64,000 nucleotides of DNA from assembly GCA_029851415.1 (NCBI GenBank), contig CM056742.1, forward strand, positions 97,384,976 to 97,448,975, written 5' to 3'. This DNA comes from Eretmocerus hayati. Its lineage: Eukaryota; Arthropoda; Insecta; Hymenoptera; Aphelinidae. A program made the position numbers and the translations under genes. Shown here piece by piece: positions 1 through 12,092 of this stretch (within the stretch, counting starts at the first letter, position 1; each line of letters opens with the position of its first letter). The notes beneath the pieces were generated by a model. The model did not search any database, had not been told where the DNA came from, and saw only the letters and a program-made list of their open reading frames with translations.

Positions 1-1217
1 CGTGCATTATATCCATAATGAAAACTTCAAGATTATTTTGCGAAGAATCAAATTTTGATGGAGATTTTCAAACAAGACGATCAATCTATGTCCCCGATAG
101 TGTTTTTTCCTCAATACCCAGGCTGCAACCTGGAACCAGAGGTACTTTTAGGAGCACCCACAAGAATACCCATATATCCTCCAAAAGTTCCCCAGGTATC
201 CCCGGGTAGTCATTAAATTTGAATTCTGTTAAATTCCCCAGAGATGGACTGGTTCACCTCGTGTCAAACATTGAGTCGGGTTCAAATATTTTGGACATGC
301 TACTATCCTCTGCAAATGATTCCTATCTACTCATTATTTCATCCTTATGTATAAGAAAGGGAAGAATTTCTGGATGAAAAAAGTTACTGTTCTAAAACAA
401 CATAACCACTTTGAACTATACAGAGTGTCCAAGATGCCAATATCAAGGAATTTTCAATCGATGTACTCGCAGGCTAGTTCAACTTCTCGAGTGACTCTCA
501 AACAAGGCCGGATACACGTTTTTAGTACAGCATGACCGGAGATCTCCAGAAGTCCTTGAGGAATAGGGCAAGAGTCCCAGTAACAGAAGCATAATCAAAA
601 GAATAATGTAGAAAGTTTTACAAGATGTTATAGGGCCCTGAAAAACCTTACTAGGATTAAAGTCATCGTACCCAACATGCCTCCTGTGTCGGACCCGCAT
701 AAATGGGCACTTATTGGCCCTCGGGCAAATTTTTGTTACTATTATTATGTCTGAGTTCGGACCAGCCCCCAATGATATCTGCGTTTCCCGGAGAATTCAA
801 AGTGAACTTTTCACTTTTTGCTTTTGCACAGCTGAGATTTTGTTGAGGAAATCGCGTTTAGCAACAGCGGGGCCAGAATTTTTAATCCGACTCATCTCAA
901 TGTACCTTTACACATTCAATTTCAATTATGAAGACTTCAAGACTCTCAGAAACCTTTTTCAGAGTTGAAGAACTCAGATTTGGGGCTGTTTCATGTGCAA
1001 AACATGGGAATGATTCGTAAAATAAGAAAGTCAAAATTTGAGTGTACACTACATGCCCACATATGATTATCTCAAAAGGGCGTGCAGTACGACTACATTT
1101 ACCTCTCAAAACGTGTTCATCGCGTCAAAATAGGGTGGAAACAGTGTTTTGGCCCGGCAAAAAGCTCCAAATGAAGATGCGTGGCGATGGAAATGGATAG
1201 GAACGATTTATATACTT
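1..1217. other. AT-rich sequence without recognisable gene
   Basis: This stretch holds only short ORFs with low-complexity, unfamiliar translations. I see no domain, repeat pair or RNA signature in it. It may be intergenic or intronic DNA. Confidence 0.5.
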
Positions 1218-1558
1218 GACACCTGCAGTTTTAATGCGAATGAAGATACGGCAATTATGGGAAGAGCATCTTGTAGAGCGGAAAAAATGCTATGTGTAGC
1301 TATCTTTGGTTATTTTTCACGTCTCGTGTATAAAGACGTGCGAGCTGTCCAAATCCCTAAAATCGTGGTTTGTTTTACCGTTTTCTGTGTCATTTCCGGT
1401 GATGAACAGTCATTTCGGATATCTAGACAGCTCGTTCGTTCCCACACGCGGTACGTAAAAAATAATCAAAAAATGGTTACACATAGCATTTTTTTCGCTC
1501 TACAAGATACTCTGTTCAGAATTGCCGTATCCTCATTCGCATTAAAACTCCACGTGTC
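1218..1558. mobile_element. Palindromic (foldback) MITE-like element
   Basis: The left arm (about 1218-1352) is the inverted complement of the right arm (about 1425-1558), with scattered mismatches and a loop of about 70 bp. The arms start with GACAC and share AGTTTTAATGCGAATGA and ATACGGCAATT. No target duplication could be fixed. The structure fits a non-autonomous DNA transposon with long inverted repeats. A 138-codon ORF that spans it is a by-product of the palindrome and is not annotated as a gene. Confidence 0.6.
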
Positions 1559-2980
1559 TCAATGAAAGTAAAAAATTTTTAGATTTCCTATTTTTTCATC
1601 AGCATGTAGGACCTTCAAGGATATTCGATAAAAATCATCCAAACCCAGTAAAAGTTTGTATTTTTTCTGCTTTTTAAGATGCTTTTTCGAAAATCCTCGT
1701 ACAACGCATAGAATTCGACTTATCGCTGTTGCAAGTTAGGGTACTCGAGGGATCACCCATCGAGAACTTTTGGCCGGTACTGTACATCGATTTTTTTGGA
1801 AATATCTGAACAACTCGGTTTCAGCTTATCAAAATTAGACATACTTCTGCGCTTTACAAAAGATTTGGAATAATCTTTGAGATGAGCTGAAGCACGTTGA
1901 AAAATGTTGAGGTAGACCAGAGTTGTTGAGAAAATAGCATAATGGGGGTAAGTTGAGTACACCCTTGCGGATACTCGCGAATGATCACTGTTCGTGAGGA
2001 TTGTGATATCTCAGCGCTTGTGAGTTCAAATCAGCTTTACCTTCGCTTATTTGGGCTTATAAAAAATTCTGAAAAATGTATCAAAAAAAGATGTATTGAT
2101 TATGTCTTATTATCCAAAATACTGTGCCCATAATTATTCCGGCCTGCTGTGATGTATTTGTGAGAATGCATGAACTTGGCAGAAATTTTTGCCGCGGAAA
2201 ATTTTGATCTTTTGTAGAATTTGAAGTTATCGAGTCAGAAAATCGTTGACATTGTTTGATCCGTATCAAGTTGACATTCCGAAATTCCTGATCTCTACCA
2301 GGAATTTCGCGTTCAATTATTGAATGATGGAAAGAGACTGATGATATCAGCGCATCATACATCATTTAAAGTTAAACCGTGCATTATGCGGAGAATTTAG
2401 TTTCAACAGAAATTTCTAAAGGAGACGATTGACCGATTCATTGTAAATTCCTTGAGAAGACTTCCATCGTCTAGCATATGTCAACCTTGATTTCGACCAT
2501 GTTCATATTACCAAGTAATGATAAAAAACAAACCGACTTCAAGTAACATTTACTGACATTTTGACTGTTGGTATTTGGTGTGGTGGAAAGCACGGTAGAC
2601 CAGTTGACAAGTATAGCAGTATCGTCACCAATAACATAAACAGTCGGTTCCATGACGGCTTGGAAATTACCTCAGTACATCTGTTGGATCGAGGTCTCAG
2701 TACCTCGAAGTCAAATTCTACACTAAATCGTTTGAATGGGGATCTCGCTGATTTTTTCTACAGAAAAGGCTAGTCCAGAAATTAAGAGAGCGCTCTTGAT
2801 GAGCTTTTTTCGGTGATAATTCAGGGTCTCACGAGTCGCAGAATAGTCTAAGACTCTCAATTTGCAAAATTACCTGGAATAAATCGGAGTCCCTTGGATG
2901 AATCAAGGAATTTAGCACAATGGACAGAATAGAGACGTGATAAAATTTACCCGGTGACAGATAGACATTTTTCTCAAACT
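1559..2980. other. AT-rich sequence, one short dispersed repeat
   Basis: No gene is visible. Around 1901-1970 there is a copy of a sequence containing TGTTGAGGTAGACCAGA followed by a related stretch. It recurs at 3425-3490 and, in shorter form, inside the arms of the foldback element near 46758 and (inverted) 41790-41803. Confidence 0.4.
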
Positions 2981-3500
2981 CCTGAGCAGCCGTGCGGAAA
3001 AGTTATTTTTTCGCACGGGTGGTACTTTTCCGCATTCATTCCTGCACGCAAAACTGTGCGAAAATAGTAGATTTCGCACCGAGATTATGAGGTTGTAGCT
3101 CGCTTCTGAGCGATTGATTTTCAGCCCGAGCCGCAGGCAAGGGTCGAAATAATTGCTCGGAAGCGGGGAACCTCATGACCGAGGCGCGAATGCTATTTTA
3201 TGCAATTTTGTGAGCACCCAAACATCGGAAAATTGCATAGAGTTCTTAAAGTGGTTGCACAGCAATAAACACGGAAAAGAAGATTTTATGCGCTTTACCG
3301 CCGATTTACATAGTTTTTTTGGGAAAATTAAAATAACTCGGATCCAGTTGATCGAATGGAACAATGTTTAGCTCAATTTGAAGGTCTTAAAACAAGCTTC
3401 AGAATGAACTAACGCACAAAAAAATGTTGAGGTAGACCAGACTTGTTAAGAAAATGGCTTAATGGGAGCATGTTCGGTACACCCTTTCGTGAGATTGCAA
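2981..3500. mobile_element. Degenerate fragment related to the 41-53 kb foldback element
   Basis: From about 3250 to 3435 the sequence parallels 46605-46770 next to the foldback element's right arm: both run through GGTTGCAC, a GATTTTATG segment, a GCCGATxTxCAT segment and TGTTGAGGTAGAC in the same order and spacing. Further left, at about 3090-3240, weaker similarity to the arm near 52960-53030 can be seen (AAAATTGCATA, GCTCGC). The relationship is judged by eye and the fragment is strongly diverged, so the boundaries are approximate. Confidence 0.35.
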
Positions 3501-6500
3501 AATATCACTGTTTGGATAAATCATGATAGCTACGCCCTGGTTGGTCAAAATCAGACCTGCCTTAGCTTATTTTCAACTTCTTTGAACAAATCTCAATATG
3601 AGCTGAAGTACGTTAGGAACATTGAAGTGGGTCAAAATCGTTGGCAACACGACTCAAGGGGGCCATGTTGGGAATACTTGCCTTATCTTTTTCACCCACA
3701 GTCTCCTGGGAATTCGGAGGATCACGTAATCCATAGTTTTTTGGAACATTCTCGAACTGCTTGATGCTGAAATCTCATTGAATCCCTATGGATCATAATT
3801 CTCTAGAAAAATTGAAATTTTTTTCCAAAAAACTTCGTTTTAATCATAATCAAACCAAACATCAAAATTTCATCTCGATCAAACGGTAGATCGTGCCATG
3901 GAAATGCCAGTTTGGAATTTCTTAAAAATTGACCCCAAAGAACCCTCAAAATATGAGGAAACATTTTCAATATTTGTTCTCCCTCCAGATTTTCTTCTAC
4001 AACTGGTTTGTCCAACTTCTCACGACTAAATCAGATACTTTTGAGCATTTCAAATCTATTGGTTGATAACAAAGATTATTCGAAACTTGTTCAACATGAT
4101 TTAATGAAGTTTTTCATCGGACAATCAAAATTTCCACCAGGAATTTTGTTGCAATAGTCTTCAAACCAATAACTGTATCAAAATTTCGTCTTAACTAATG
4201 AACGCTTAAGATGACACATATACGAGATCTTCCTATGACTCGTTTCGAAGAACGAAGCAGTCCTTGAAAAAAAATTGAATTTCATGTTTCTGACGTAAAA
4301 CTGTCTCAAATTTCAAAATATGAATGTGATCAAAAATTGCATTCGAGGCGATCCTAAAGAGCTATGTACGTATATACCCAAAATCAATAGGTATGCCTCT
4401 GAGAGTTTGATAAATCGTGTCATTGGGTCTTTCACTACAAAATCTATTGGTCAAAGAATTTTTCATTGATGAATCTGAACAAGAGATATCGACTGAAACG
4501 GAGCGTCTTGTGGAAACACGTTTTCGTCGAGACGCGTCATTGAAACTTCTCACCCCTTGCGATCTCGATTCTCTGCATCAAGAAGGCTTCTAAAAAATAT
4601 CATACACTGTGTTTTCGGCGTGAAATTGTCTTTTCTCTCAGATTGTGTGATCAAATCTGGGATAAAATGACATTTAAAGCAAGGAAACGCGTATTTCCAA
4701 CAAAATCTACCTTTTCTGAATGGAAACTTTGATTCAACTCAATTTTTCCTCGTGAAATAGAACATTTTTTCTCTGAAATAGAATATCCAGTTGTGAGTTT
4801 GGGAGGCAATTGAATATTTAAAAGCTTGGAAGCTGAAATGAATTCTGGTTCATATCTAATCATTCACTCTCAGAACTGTAGATGATCAGGCCACTTTTCC
4901 ATCGACTTCGGCTTTACTCCAACATTTCCCAACGTGCCTCCCCTCGATCTAAATTTCGCACCAAGACCACGAGAATGAGCCAAGATAAGTTTGGTTTCCG
5001 GCAATTGTGTGCAATTGCAAAGCATTGCAATGTTTTCGGGGTTTCCGAAGGTTTTGAGAAAATCATCTGAATTTCCGATGTTTTACTACCACGTAAAATT
5101 TCCGATGGATTTCGGACTTTTCAGGACCTCCCACTCTTCAGACACCATGTGCAGTGAAGCTGTCTCAATTTTCCCTACAAGAGATTTTTGAAACTTTGCA
5201 AATCGTAAAAAATCCAACTCGCCCTTATCATTTAGAATAGTGTTAATTAGCGATAAAATACAGATATAGTTTTTTTTTTACATCGGCCACATTCAGAGTT
5301 CAATGTACATTCCTGATCAGTAATCCTGGCTCATTTTGACGTGATTAACACATTATGATTAGTGAAAACAGCTATAGTGCACGCTCTTTCGAGATAAGGG
5401 CAGAGGGGTGCATTGGTAACTTCTGATACTAGCTTTCGTGTATTGCAACTGATTTACATATTTTGCCCATAAAATAGCTCGAAATACGATCTTTTTCGAC
5501 TTGAGAGAAAAAAATATTCTGAATGTTTTCAAACAAGAATTTGAATGCGCTTAGGTTGCATGTTACGACGGACTAAAAAGTTTTGACACCAGATTTACGC
5601 ACTTTCCTGTTCTATATCACTCTCGAATTTTTAGGGTAGGAATTATCTTTGGGCGAACTCAAATTGCTAATTTTCTAGAATTTGAATACAACAACTATAA
5701 GAAAACCCTGGTGGCAGGGTCAATGAGTGCCCGTCTCTGAGATCGGCAGACGAAGGAAAGTTGCCAACAGGGGCAAGTTGGGCATGCTTGCTCTTACTTG
5801 CGTCATTTTTTGAACACAAAAAACCGTGAGAAAGCAATCAGCTTCAGCTTCGAATGATCCATCGCGCCTTCCGTATCTAGCTTATTCCTCTCAAGAATCA
5901 CGTATTCTCCGAAAATTCTATAGGCCAACTTTTCATCATAGCAGTAGAAAATCACTGGGCATTGAATCATAAAACTCGGCATAGAGAGATGATTTGATTC
6001 ATCGGTAATTTCCATCGGCATCGAGCGAACGTGATTGGAGGACAGCCTATGCTAAATAATACAATAGCACAAATAGTGCATCAAATATTCCGAAAATTCC
6101 TACCCAATCTATGAACTTGTGTTGATTTTATCCAAGCTGCACTGATTCACAGTCATACTGACACCGTTAAAATGAAAGTGAACAATAGTCACTCGGCTAC
6201 CGAGTGCACGAAAGAACAATAATTCAGAGAGATAATGCGACAGCATGATTGTGGGTCGTTTTCATTCACTTTTCGCTTGATTCACCTAATTTGATTACTC
6301 AGCATTCAGTGCAACGTATATTTATTAGGGAAGCCAATATTCATCAAAAAGGAGCACAAGCTTCTCCTTTTGCCCAAAACTGATTCTGAAACAATTATAC
6401 TACCGATTTCAATCGATGATGACTTTACACTATTTCCAACGCGAGATCAACACCACACTCCATCTTCGATCTACAATCAGTCGCAAATTATTGGTAATCT

Positions 6501-6599
6501 AATTGGCTTAATCAACTGAGAATTATCACCGCATGATATTCATAAGTTATCATCACCGAAACGTCGAAAGGTTATGCTCCGTGTGTTTGCGATCACCCA
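3501..6599. other. AT-rich sequence without recognisable gene
   Basis: There are only short unfamiliar ORFs. One minus-strand ORF at 5803-6021 (72 codons) has a balanced, protein-like composition (it includes an ERNKLDTEGAMDHSKLKL segment), but it has no recognised domain and no visible splice partners. I see no array or inverted repeat of note. Confidence 0.4.
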
Positions 6600-6732
6600 C
6601 AACAAAGCAGACGAAATTTTGGGACGAGCGACTCGCGCGACCGAGGAGCAAAGTGAAGTTGTGCATGAGCTCCTCTGGATCACGTGAAGTCGCGCATGAG
6701 CTCGCGTCCCAAGAATTTCTCTGCCAACCCTG
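6600..6732 (-). mobile_element. Miniature derivative of the 41-53 kb foldback element
   Basis: The right end (6681-6732) is nearly identical to the right terminus of the 41-53 kb element. It contains the GCGCATGAGCTCGCGTCCC block and ends in CTGCCAACCCTG. The left part (6600-6640), with GAAATTTTGGGACGAG, looks like a decayed inverted copy of the same terminus. Subterminal CATGAGCT motifs repeat inside, as in the large element. No transposase could fit in 133 bp. The candidate 8-bp flanks do not match, so the left boundary is uncertain. Confidence 0.55.
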
Positions 6733-7852
6733 AACAGAGTTCAAAGTAATTCGCGCATCTTACAACCACTTGATGATCCCATGTGTCAGTTTTTACACGT
6801 CCTAAGTGATTTCACGCACTCTTGACACCTAATTTCGGATTTTGACCAACAGTGTTGGGAGTTTTAATGTGATGAAGGATTTTGATGCCTGTTTCGAGAC
6901 TGTTGAGAAACGTGGTTTCAATATTCGCAGGTCTGTAAAATATTCCTGGGGCGACTAATGATTTGTAAAACTTATGTATTCGAAGAAAAAGATTCAATTC
7001 TTGAGAAAAGTGAGCATTACTTGAACTAAGCTCGTTCAGTGGAAGGTTCTCTTTGTTTACATTCCTTACTAAATTCTCACATTTGATACTGAAATGTAAA
7101 CATATACTGCCATGGCCCTCGGTGTTCTCATAAAACTCGTAGCAAGAATTGGACGTATTGATTCGTCGAAGAGTAATATAACGTGAGTACGTGACTTTTG
7201 TGAACTGGATAACTGATGATGCTAAGAAAGTAGAGTTATTCAAAACTTAGATCACATTTGATTTGATTCATTCTCAAATTGATGGATTCCAAACACTCTT
7301 TTCTATTCTGAGCCCACATCTTGATTTTCGAACAGAATTGTATAATATCTGATTACGGCCTCTGAAGCCATGAAAATCAGATTAAACCTCCTATACCTAG
7401 AGACCCTGCGTTATTCTGAAGCCGTGAATAGAGGATCTGAGGTACAGAAGTGCAGATACAGCATTTTTCATAAATCGGTCGAAAAATTACGAGAAGAATT
7501 TTTCCGTGGATCGCATTTGATATGTTCTTCCAAATACCATATCGGAATCTTTGAGGTGATTTTTGGTCACATTAACGGTTGCTTCTGGCCCACCGTGCCA
7601 AACCGACGAATTTCATTCTCAGAATATTATTTTAGAAGAGAAATTCTAATTTTCCCAAAGCTAATGGTGGAGGAATTATTTTGATGGGAAAGCAGAGAAA
7701 TATTTCCGGGAATATCCATGTACCAAAACGTATTTGTTCAATGTTTGTTCCACTGAATGATTTTGTCCCAGCGTAATTCTCTTGATCCAATAAGAGATAG
7801 CTCCTCGCAAAATGTAACATTGTTATTGAAAAAAGAAAAAAACCGGACAAGG
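6733..7852. other. AT-rich sequence; two unsupported ORFs
   Basis: A minus-strand ORF at 6812-7243 (143 codons) and a plus-strand ORF at 7370-7684 (104 codons) are the longest here. Neither translation shows a domain, signal peptide or transmembrane segment that I recognise. The 143-codon ORF is long for this base composition and could be a decayed exon or transposon fragment. Confidence 0.25.
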
Positions 7853-7935
7853 GGGAAAAACATTTGGAAGTGATGAGATTTGAACTCGAATCATCGGGTT
7901 GAGGAGCAAAAAAGCCGACCACGAGACCACGAGTG
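7853..7935 (-). other. tRNA-like sequence, possible SINE head
   Basis: On the minus strand a B-box-like GTTCAAATC (consensus GWTCRANNC) lies downstream of a TGGTCTCGTGGTC segment that resembles an A box with one mismatch. AGTGATG and CATCACT bracket the segment and could pair. A complete cloverleaf cannot be drawn, because the T-stem is poor and its 3' side overlaps the acceptor strand. It is therefore more likely a decayed tRNA-derived SINE head than a tRNA gene. Confidence 0.3.
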
Positions 7936-8312
7936 ACATCACTGAAATTAGCATAAATGTTATATATAAACCGCAGCCCTGAGATGGGGGCTTGGGATTT
8001 GATCTATTCTCAATTCTAGTCAAGTCCTTCACGTTTTACGAAGAGATCATACGTATCAACATCACTCAGTTGTCGAACAATTACAAAATATAATTTCATC
8101 GCGTAAAATGTTAAGCGAGTCGTGGCTGTCTCATATCGGCTGCTACAGTAAACAGCCAATATGGCTGACGGTGGGGTCTGCGCAGACCGAGACGAAAATC
8201 CGTCCTCCGTGTGAGCACACCATATCTCCTTGACACCATGATTGTAATATTAAGTATTGGGCATAAAATGTAATATTCATATCACACACATGCACACTCT
8301 TTCTCTCTCTTT
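7936..8312. other. Spacer ending in a CA/CT-rich stretch
   Basis: No gene is seen. The last about 35 bases (8278-8312) run through CACACACATGCACAC into CTTTCTCTCTC. They look like the left remnant of the microsatellite whose other part resumes at 14228. Confidence 0.5.
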
Positions 8313-8790
8313 TTTCAGGTGGTTGTAGGGTGAATACGCTGTGACGTACGAAGGACAGGCACCGGTCAGCCAAACACGGCTGGACAGCACCTCCTCAACA
8401 GCCCCGCGCTGGAATCCGGATCGATACGGCCATCCAAACCGAGTAAACCTTCTCTTCCTTCTCCGTTGGCACCGGCCATTGGACAAGGAAGGGATCCATC
8501 AACTTACCAATCCAGCCCCGGCACCGCGTAAGCATTACTTCAGGGCCGGTGGCGTCTCACGCTCAGGATCAAGCGTCTCTCTTCCCACGACTTGCAGGTA
8601 TTGTTTCTCCTTCTTCGATCTTCTTCCATCTCTATATTCTTCTTTCTTCTTTCTCCTTCCTTCAATCTCCAATCTTCGATCTTCTCTCTTCTTTCTTCCC
8701 TCTTCAGTGCATCATGTTCCTCCTGGAACCATTTCGACCTCTTCTGTTTGAATTCACAGACTCACTGTAATTCGTTTGCTTCGAGGCGCC

Positions 8791-11700
8791 TCACTCCCCT
8801 CTCTCTCTCTCCTCCTTACGGGTCATCACCAGCTTGATGTATCCGGTGACTCTATCCCATGCCTCTTGGTTGCGAAGCAAGTACGGGTCGAGATTCTCAG
8901 GTGTTGGTTGAGCACCAAGCCATTCATCCAACTCGGCGCGCTCTCTTCGGGTGTCGTTGCACGTGAACAGGGCGTGTTCAGCGTCATCCCAGTTGTCCCC
9001 GCATGACTGACTTGCTGGGAATGTCCTCTTCTTGAAACGGGTCAAAAAGGGACCGAAGCAACCGTGGTCACTCACTGCTTGCGTCATCCAGTAATCTATC
9101 TCTCCGTGGGTGCGTTCGGCCTACTTGGCTACGTTTCGGATCAGCCGATGCGTCCATCTGCCATTTGCAAATGGCGAATCCCCCTCACAAGGGGAGGACC
9201 GGACCCTTGGATCATCAATCCTTTCCAAACTTTTTCTACAGTTTGGTAGTACCTAAAATATGAAGAATCCAGAGTAACTCCATCGAATCGGCCTCCTGTT
9301 CAAAGTTTTAGCCCATGACATTAACATTGCCCATATAGGCCCATGTTAAAAAGTGAATTATATAGATATACTGGCAACGCTGACATTTTTGCTTGTAGCT
9401 CTGGACAGAAGACCCATTTGACGGAGTTACTCTGGATTCCTCATATTCTAGGTGGCACAAAACTGTAAAAAAATTTTGGAATGGATTGGTGATCCAAAGG
9501 TCAGGTCCTCCCCTTGTCAGTTTGCCACTGCTCAAGGGTGGTTTCCTTCTCGTTGTCGCGGACGATCTCCTTCATTGTTGGGGTCACTCGTTCGGCTCCG
9601 ATCATTTTTTGCCGGTCCCAGATCCCCACTCGCTCCGCGTCGAGCAAGTGGATGGGTGGCATCCCCGCCAACACGCAAGCTGCGTCTCCTGACACGGTGC
9701 GGTAGGCATGAATGCTCGTCAGAGCCGCTCTCCGGTGGACAGGCCCCATTCTCTTCTCGGTGACGGCCTTCTCTACTCTCTTCCCCCACACGGGTGCACC
9801 GTAGAGCATGATGGAAGCACTCACAATGTCGAGCAGCTTGCGCCTCTTCTGTTTCGGTCCTCCGATGTTCGGCATCAACCGCTGAAGCGCGGCACCGACC
9901 CTGCTCGCCATCTGGGCGGCCTCCTGGATGTGCTCCTTGAACGACCACTGGTCGTCAAGCCATACGCCGAGGTATGTCAGCTCTGTCTTGCGTGGGATCT
10001 CTTGCCCGTTGATGTAAAAGTGGGTCGAGTCAAACTTCCTGCGTCTTGTGACCACGATTGCTTCGCTCTTTCTTGACAGCAAGCTCCAGGAGCCTGCTGA
10101 TCATCTACTCGTAGACTCGGGCCAGCGCCTCGTTTGCGCGTCTACCCAAGAGTTCCGCGTTGTCGGCCCAGATTATGAGTCCCGCGTCGTCCGCAGAAGA
10201 CACGATTATCACTCCTCCTGGCGGTTCTATGGACAGTTAACTGTCGCACTGGGTGTTCCAGTTGAACGGCCCGGGAACCGATCCCTGTCCAATTCCGGCG
10301 GACAGTTCCCGGATCTCTTGTCACTCGTCGGTGTCGTACACGAGGGTCCTGTTCCGCAGATAGTCACTCGTGACGGCTAGTAGATAGGGCGGCACTTAAC
10401 CTGCTTGGGATTGATAGACTCGCTCCCAGCTCGCGCAGTTGAACGCGTTCTCATGTCCAATGCAATTATGGCACAGAATCCTCCTTTTCCTTGGTATGGG
10501 TTCCTTACCGACGCTTCAACGCATTCTTGGACCTCCTCGATTGCGTGCACAGTGCTCCGTCCCTTCCGGAACCCGAACTGCACCCGTTGCTCTTTTCGTA
10601 GGCTTTCTCTACCCTGTTAAGCACCATCCTATCATACATTTTCCCGATATTGTCGAGCATGCTGAGAGGGCGTTGACCTCCTTGACCTTTACGTATCAGG
10701 ACCAGCTTCTGGCGTTTCCACTCGTCTGGGAAAGTTCTCGCGCTCAGACAGATGTTGAAGAGGTCGAGGAGTAAATCTGGCTTGTGTTTGAAGACCAGTT
10801 CCAGAGCCTCGTTTGGAATGCCGTCCAGGCCAGGGGCCTCGCCGTTTGGCAGCCTCTTCGCCGCTATGAGTAGCTCTTGCAAAGTGAAGAGTGGAATGGG
10901 ATCATCACTCTCCGGAGGAGATGTGACTAGGTTATCCTGCTGGGAAGAGGTCTTTCACGATGCTGCGCAAGGTAGCTGCATCGGTCAGTGCTGGGTTACC
11001 CCCCCGGGGTCGGATATGGCATACCCCACGGGTCTCCCTTAACCATGTCGCACAATTCACCCCAGCACTTCTCTTTGCTTCTCCGGATGGCTAGAACGAG
11101 AGCATTCTTCGCCTTTCTGTACGCCGTGTAATCTTCCGCCAGTGATGGTCGTTTCAGTTTCCTTGATCGCCACGCCGTTCTCCTTTTCTTATTGCTCATT
11201 CTTCATAGAGCTTTCATCTCGTCGGTGATCCAGTACTCTGATTTCCTCCATAAGCATGATGTTGTCTTGCGACGCATCGATGCGTCACAAGTTCTTGTGA
11301 TGGTAGTCGTCAACATATCCACAACCTCGTCCGCGGTGATGTCCATCGGGAGATCTTCGGCTGTTTCTATAGATTCCCGGAATTTTCCCTCATCGAGCTT
11401 GCGTACCTGCCACCCCGTCGGTCGCGGTCTGCTTGTTGTCTGTCTCTGTCTGTCAGTCCTAAGCCGAAACCGGATATGTCGATGGACCCTCAAAATTTCC
11501 ATGTCCAGCACCTCCCACGATGTTATACGTCCGATGAGCGACGGGCTCATGAACGTCAGGTCGAGGACCGAAGACGAACCTCCCTCCCTGGACCGAGTGT
11601 CGTGCCGGTAATAGGTGATAACCCCCGTCTCGTTCGCGAACACTAATCCTAATGTCTCCATGGCATCAGCGAGAATTACCCCCCATCTATCGCGTCACCC

Positions 11701-12092
11701 CTCGCTCCAAGTCGGTTCCTTGGAGTTGAGATCCCCCGCGATTATAACTGGGCCCCCCATTGCCTCACATCTTCTTCTAGGTCATGGAGTTCGTCTTCGG
11801 ATTCGTGCGTCTTGAGCGACGGTGAATAGTAGCAACTGTAGACTGCTGTACCTCCTATGGTCTTCCGAGCGAAACCGTGGCCACTAACAGCTGGCCCAGT
11901 CTCACGGATCGCAGGATTCATGATCCAGATTACGGCGGTCCTCTAGTGATCGAATGTGGATCGAGAGAATTCGCGCTTCCGAGGCGGTTCGGAGATAATC
12001 AAAACATCGATCCCTTCTTCTCTGGCAACAGCGTGTAGGAGATCGTCTGCGTCCCCACTCTTCCTGAGGTTGGCTTGGATGAAGCTAGCCAT
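8791..12092 (-). pseudogene. ORF2 (endonuclease-reverse transcriptase) of decayed R1-type element
   Basis: Pieces can be followed in order from the ATG at 12092. The endonuclease start (MASFIQANL, then LIISE) is followed by an YSCYYSP segment and SVLDLTF. The expected SDH is replaced by a RVHRHI-like segment, so a catalytic site is lost. The RT region has NGEAPGLDGIPNEAL (10882-10505) and QFGFRKGRST (10583-10377). The FADD box reads as SADD in a frameshifted segment near 10190. Next come YLGVWLDDQW (10082-9501) and the C-terminal WDDAEHALFTC (9087-8791). Several frameshifts and stops separate the pieces. The frame is also cut at 9188-9516 by a TIR element, across which the similarity resumes. 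Confidence 0.85.
9188..9516. mobile_element. 329-bp TIR element (MITE) inside the decayed retrotransposon
   Basis: It begins CAAGGGGAGGACC and ends with the inverted complement. Imperfect TIR similarity extends about 90 bp inward, including inverted TTGGATCA and GAATCCAGAGTAACTCC blocks. TCA flanks both sides (9185-9187 and 9517-9519) as a likely 3-bp target duplication. It interrupts the C-terminal region of ORF2, where similarity to the intact element continues on both sides. It has no coding capacity. The superfamily is uncertain, since a 3-bp duplication is seen in PIF/Harbinger and CACTA-type elements. Confidence 0.75.

Noticed and set aside
1149..1565. 138-codon plus-strand ORF
   Set aside because: It spans a palindromic element; the translation has no domain and the symmetry accounts for the open frame.
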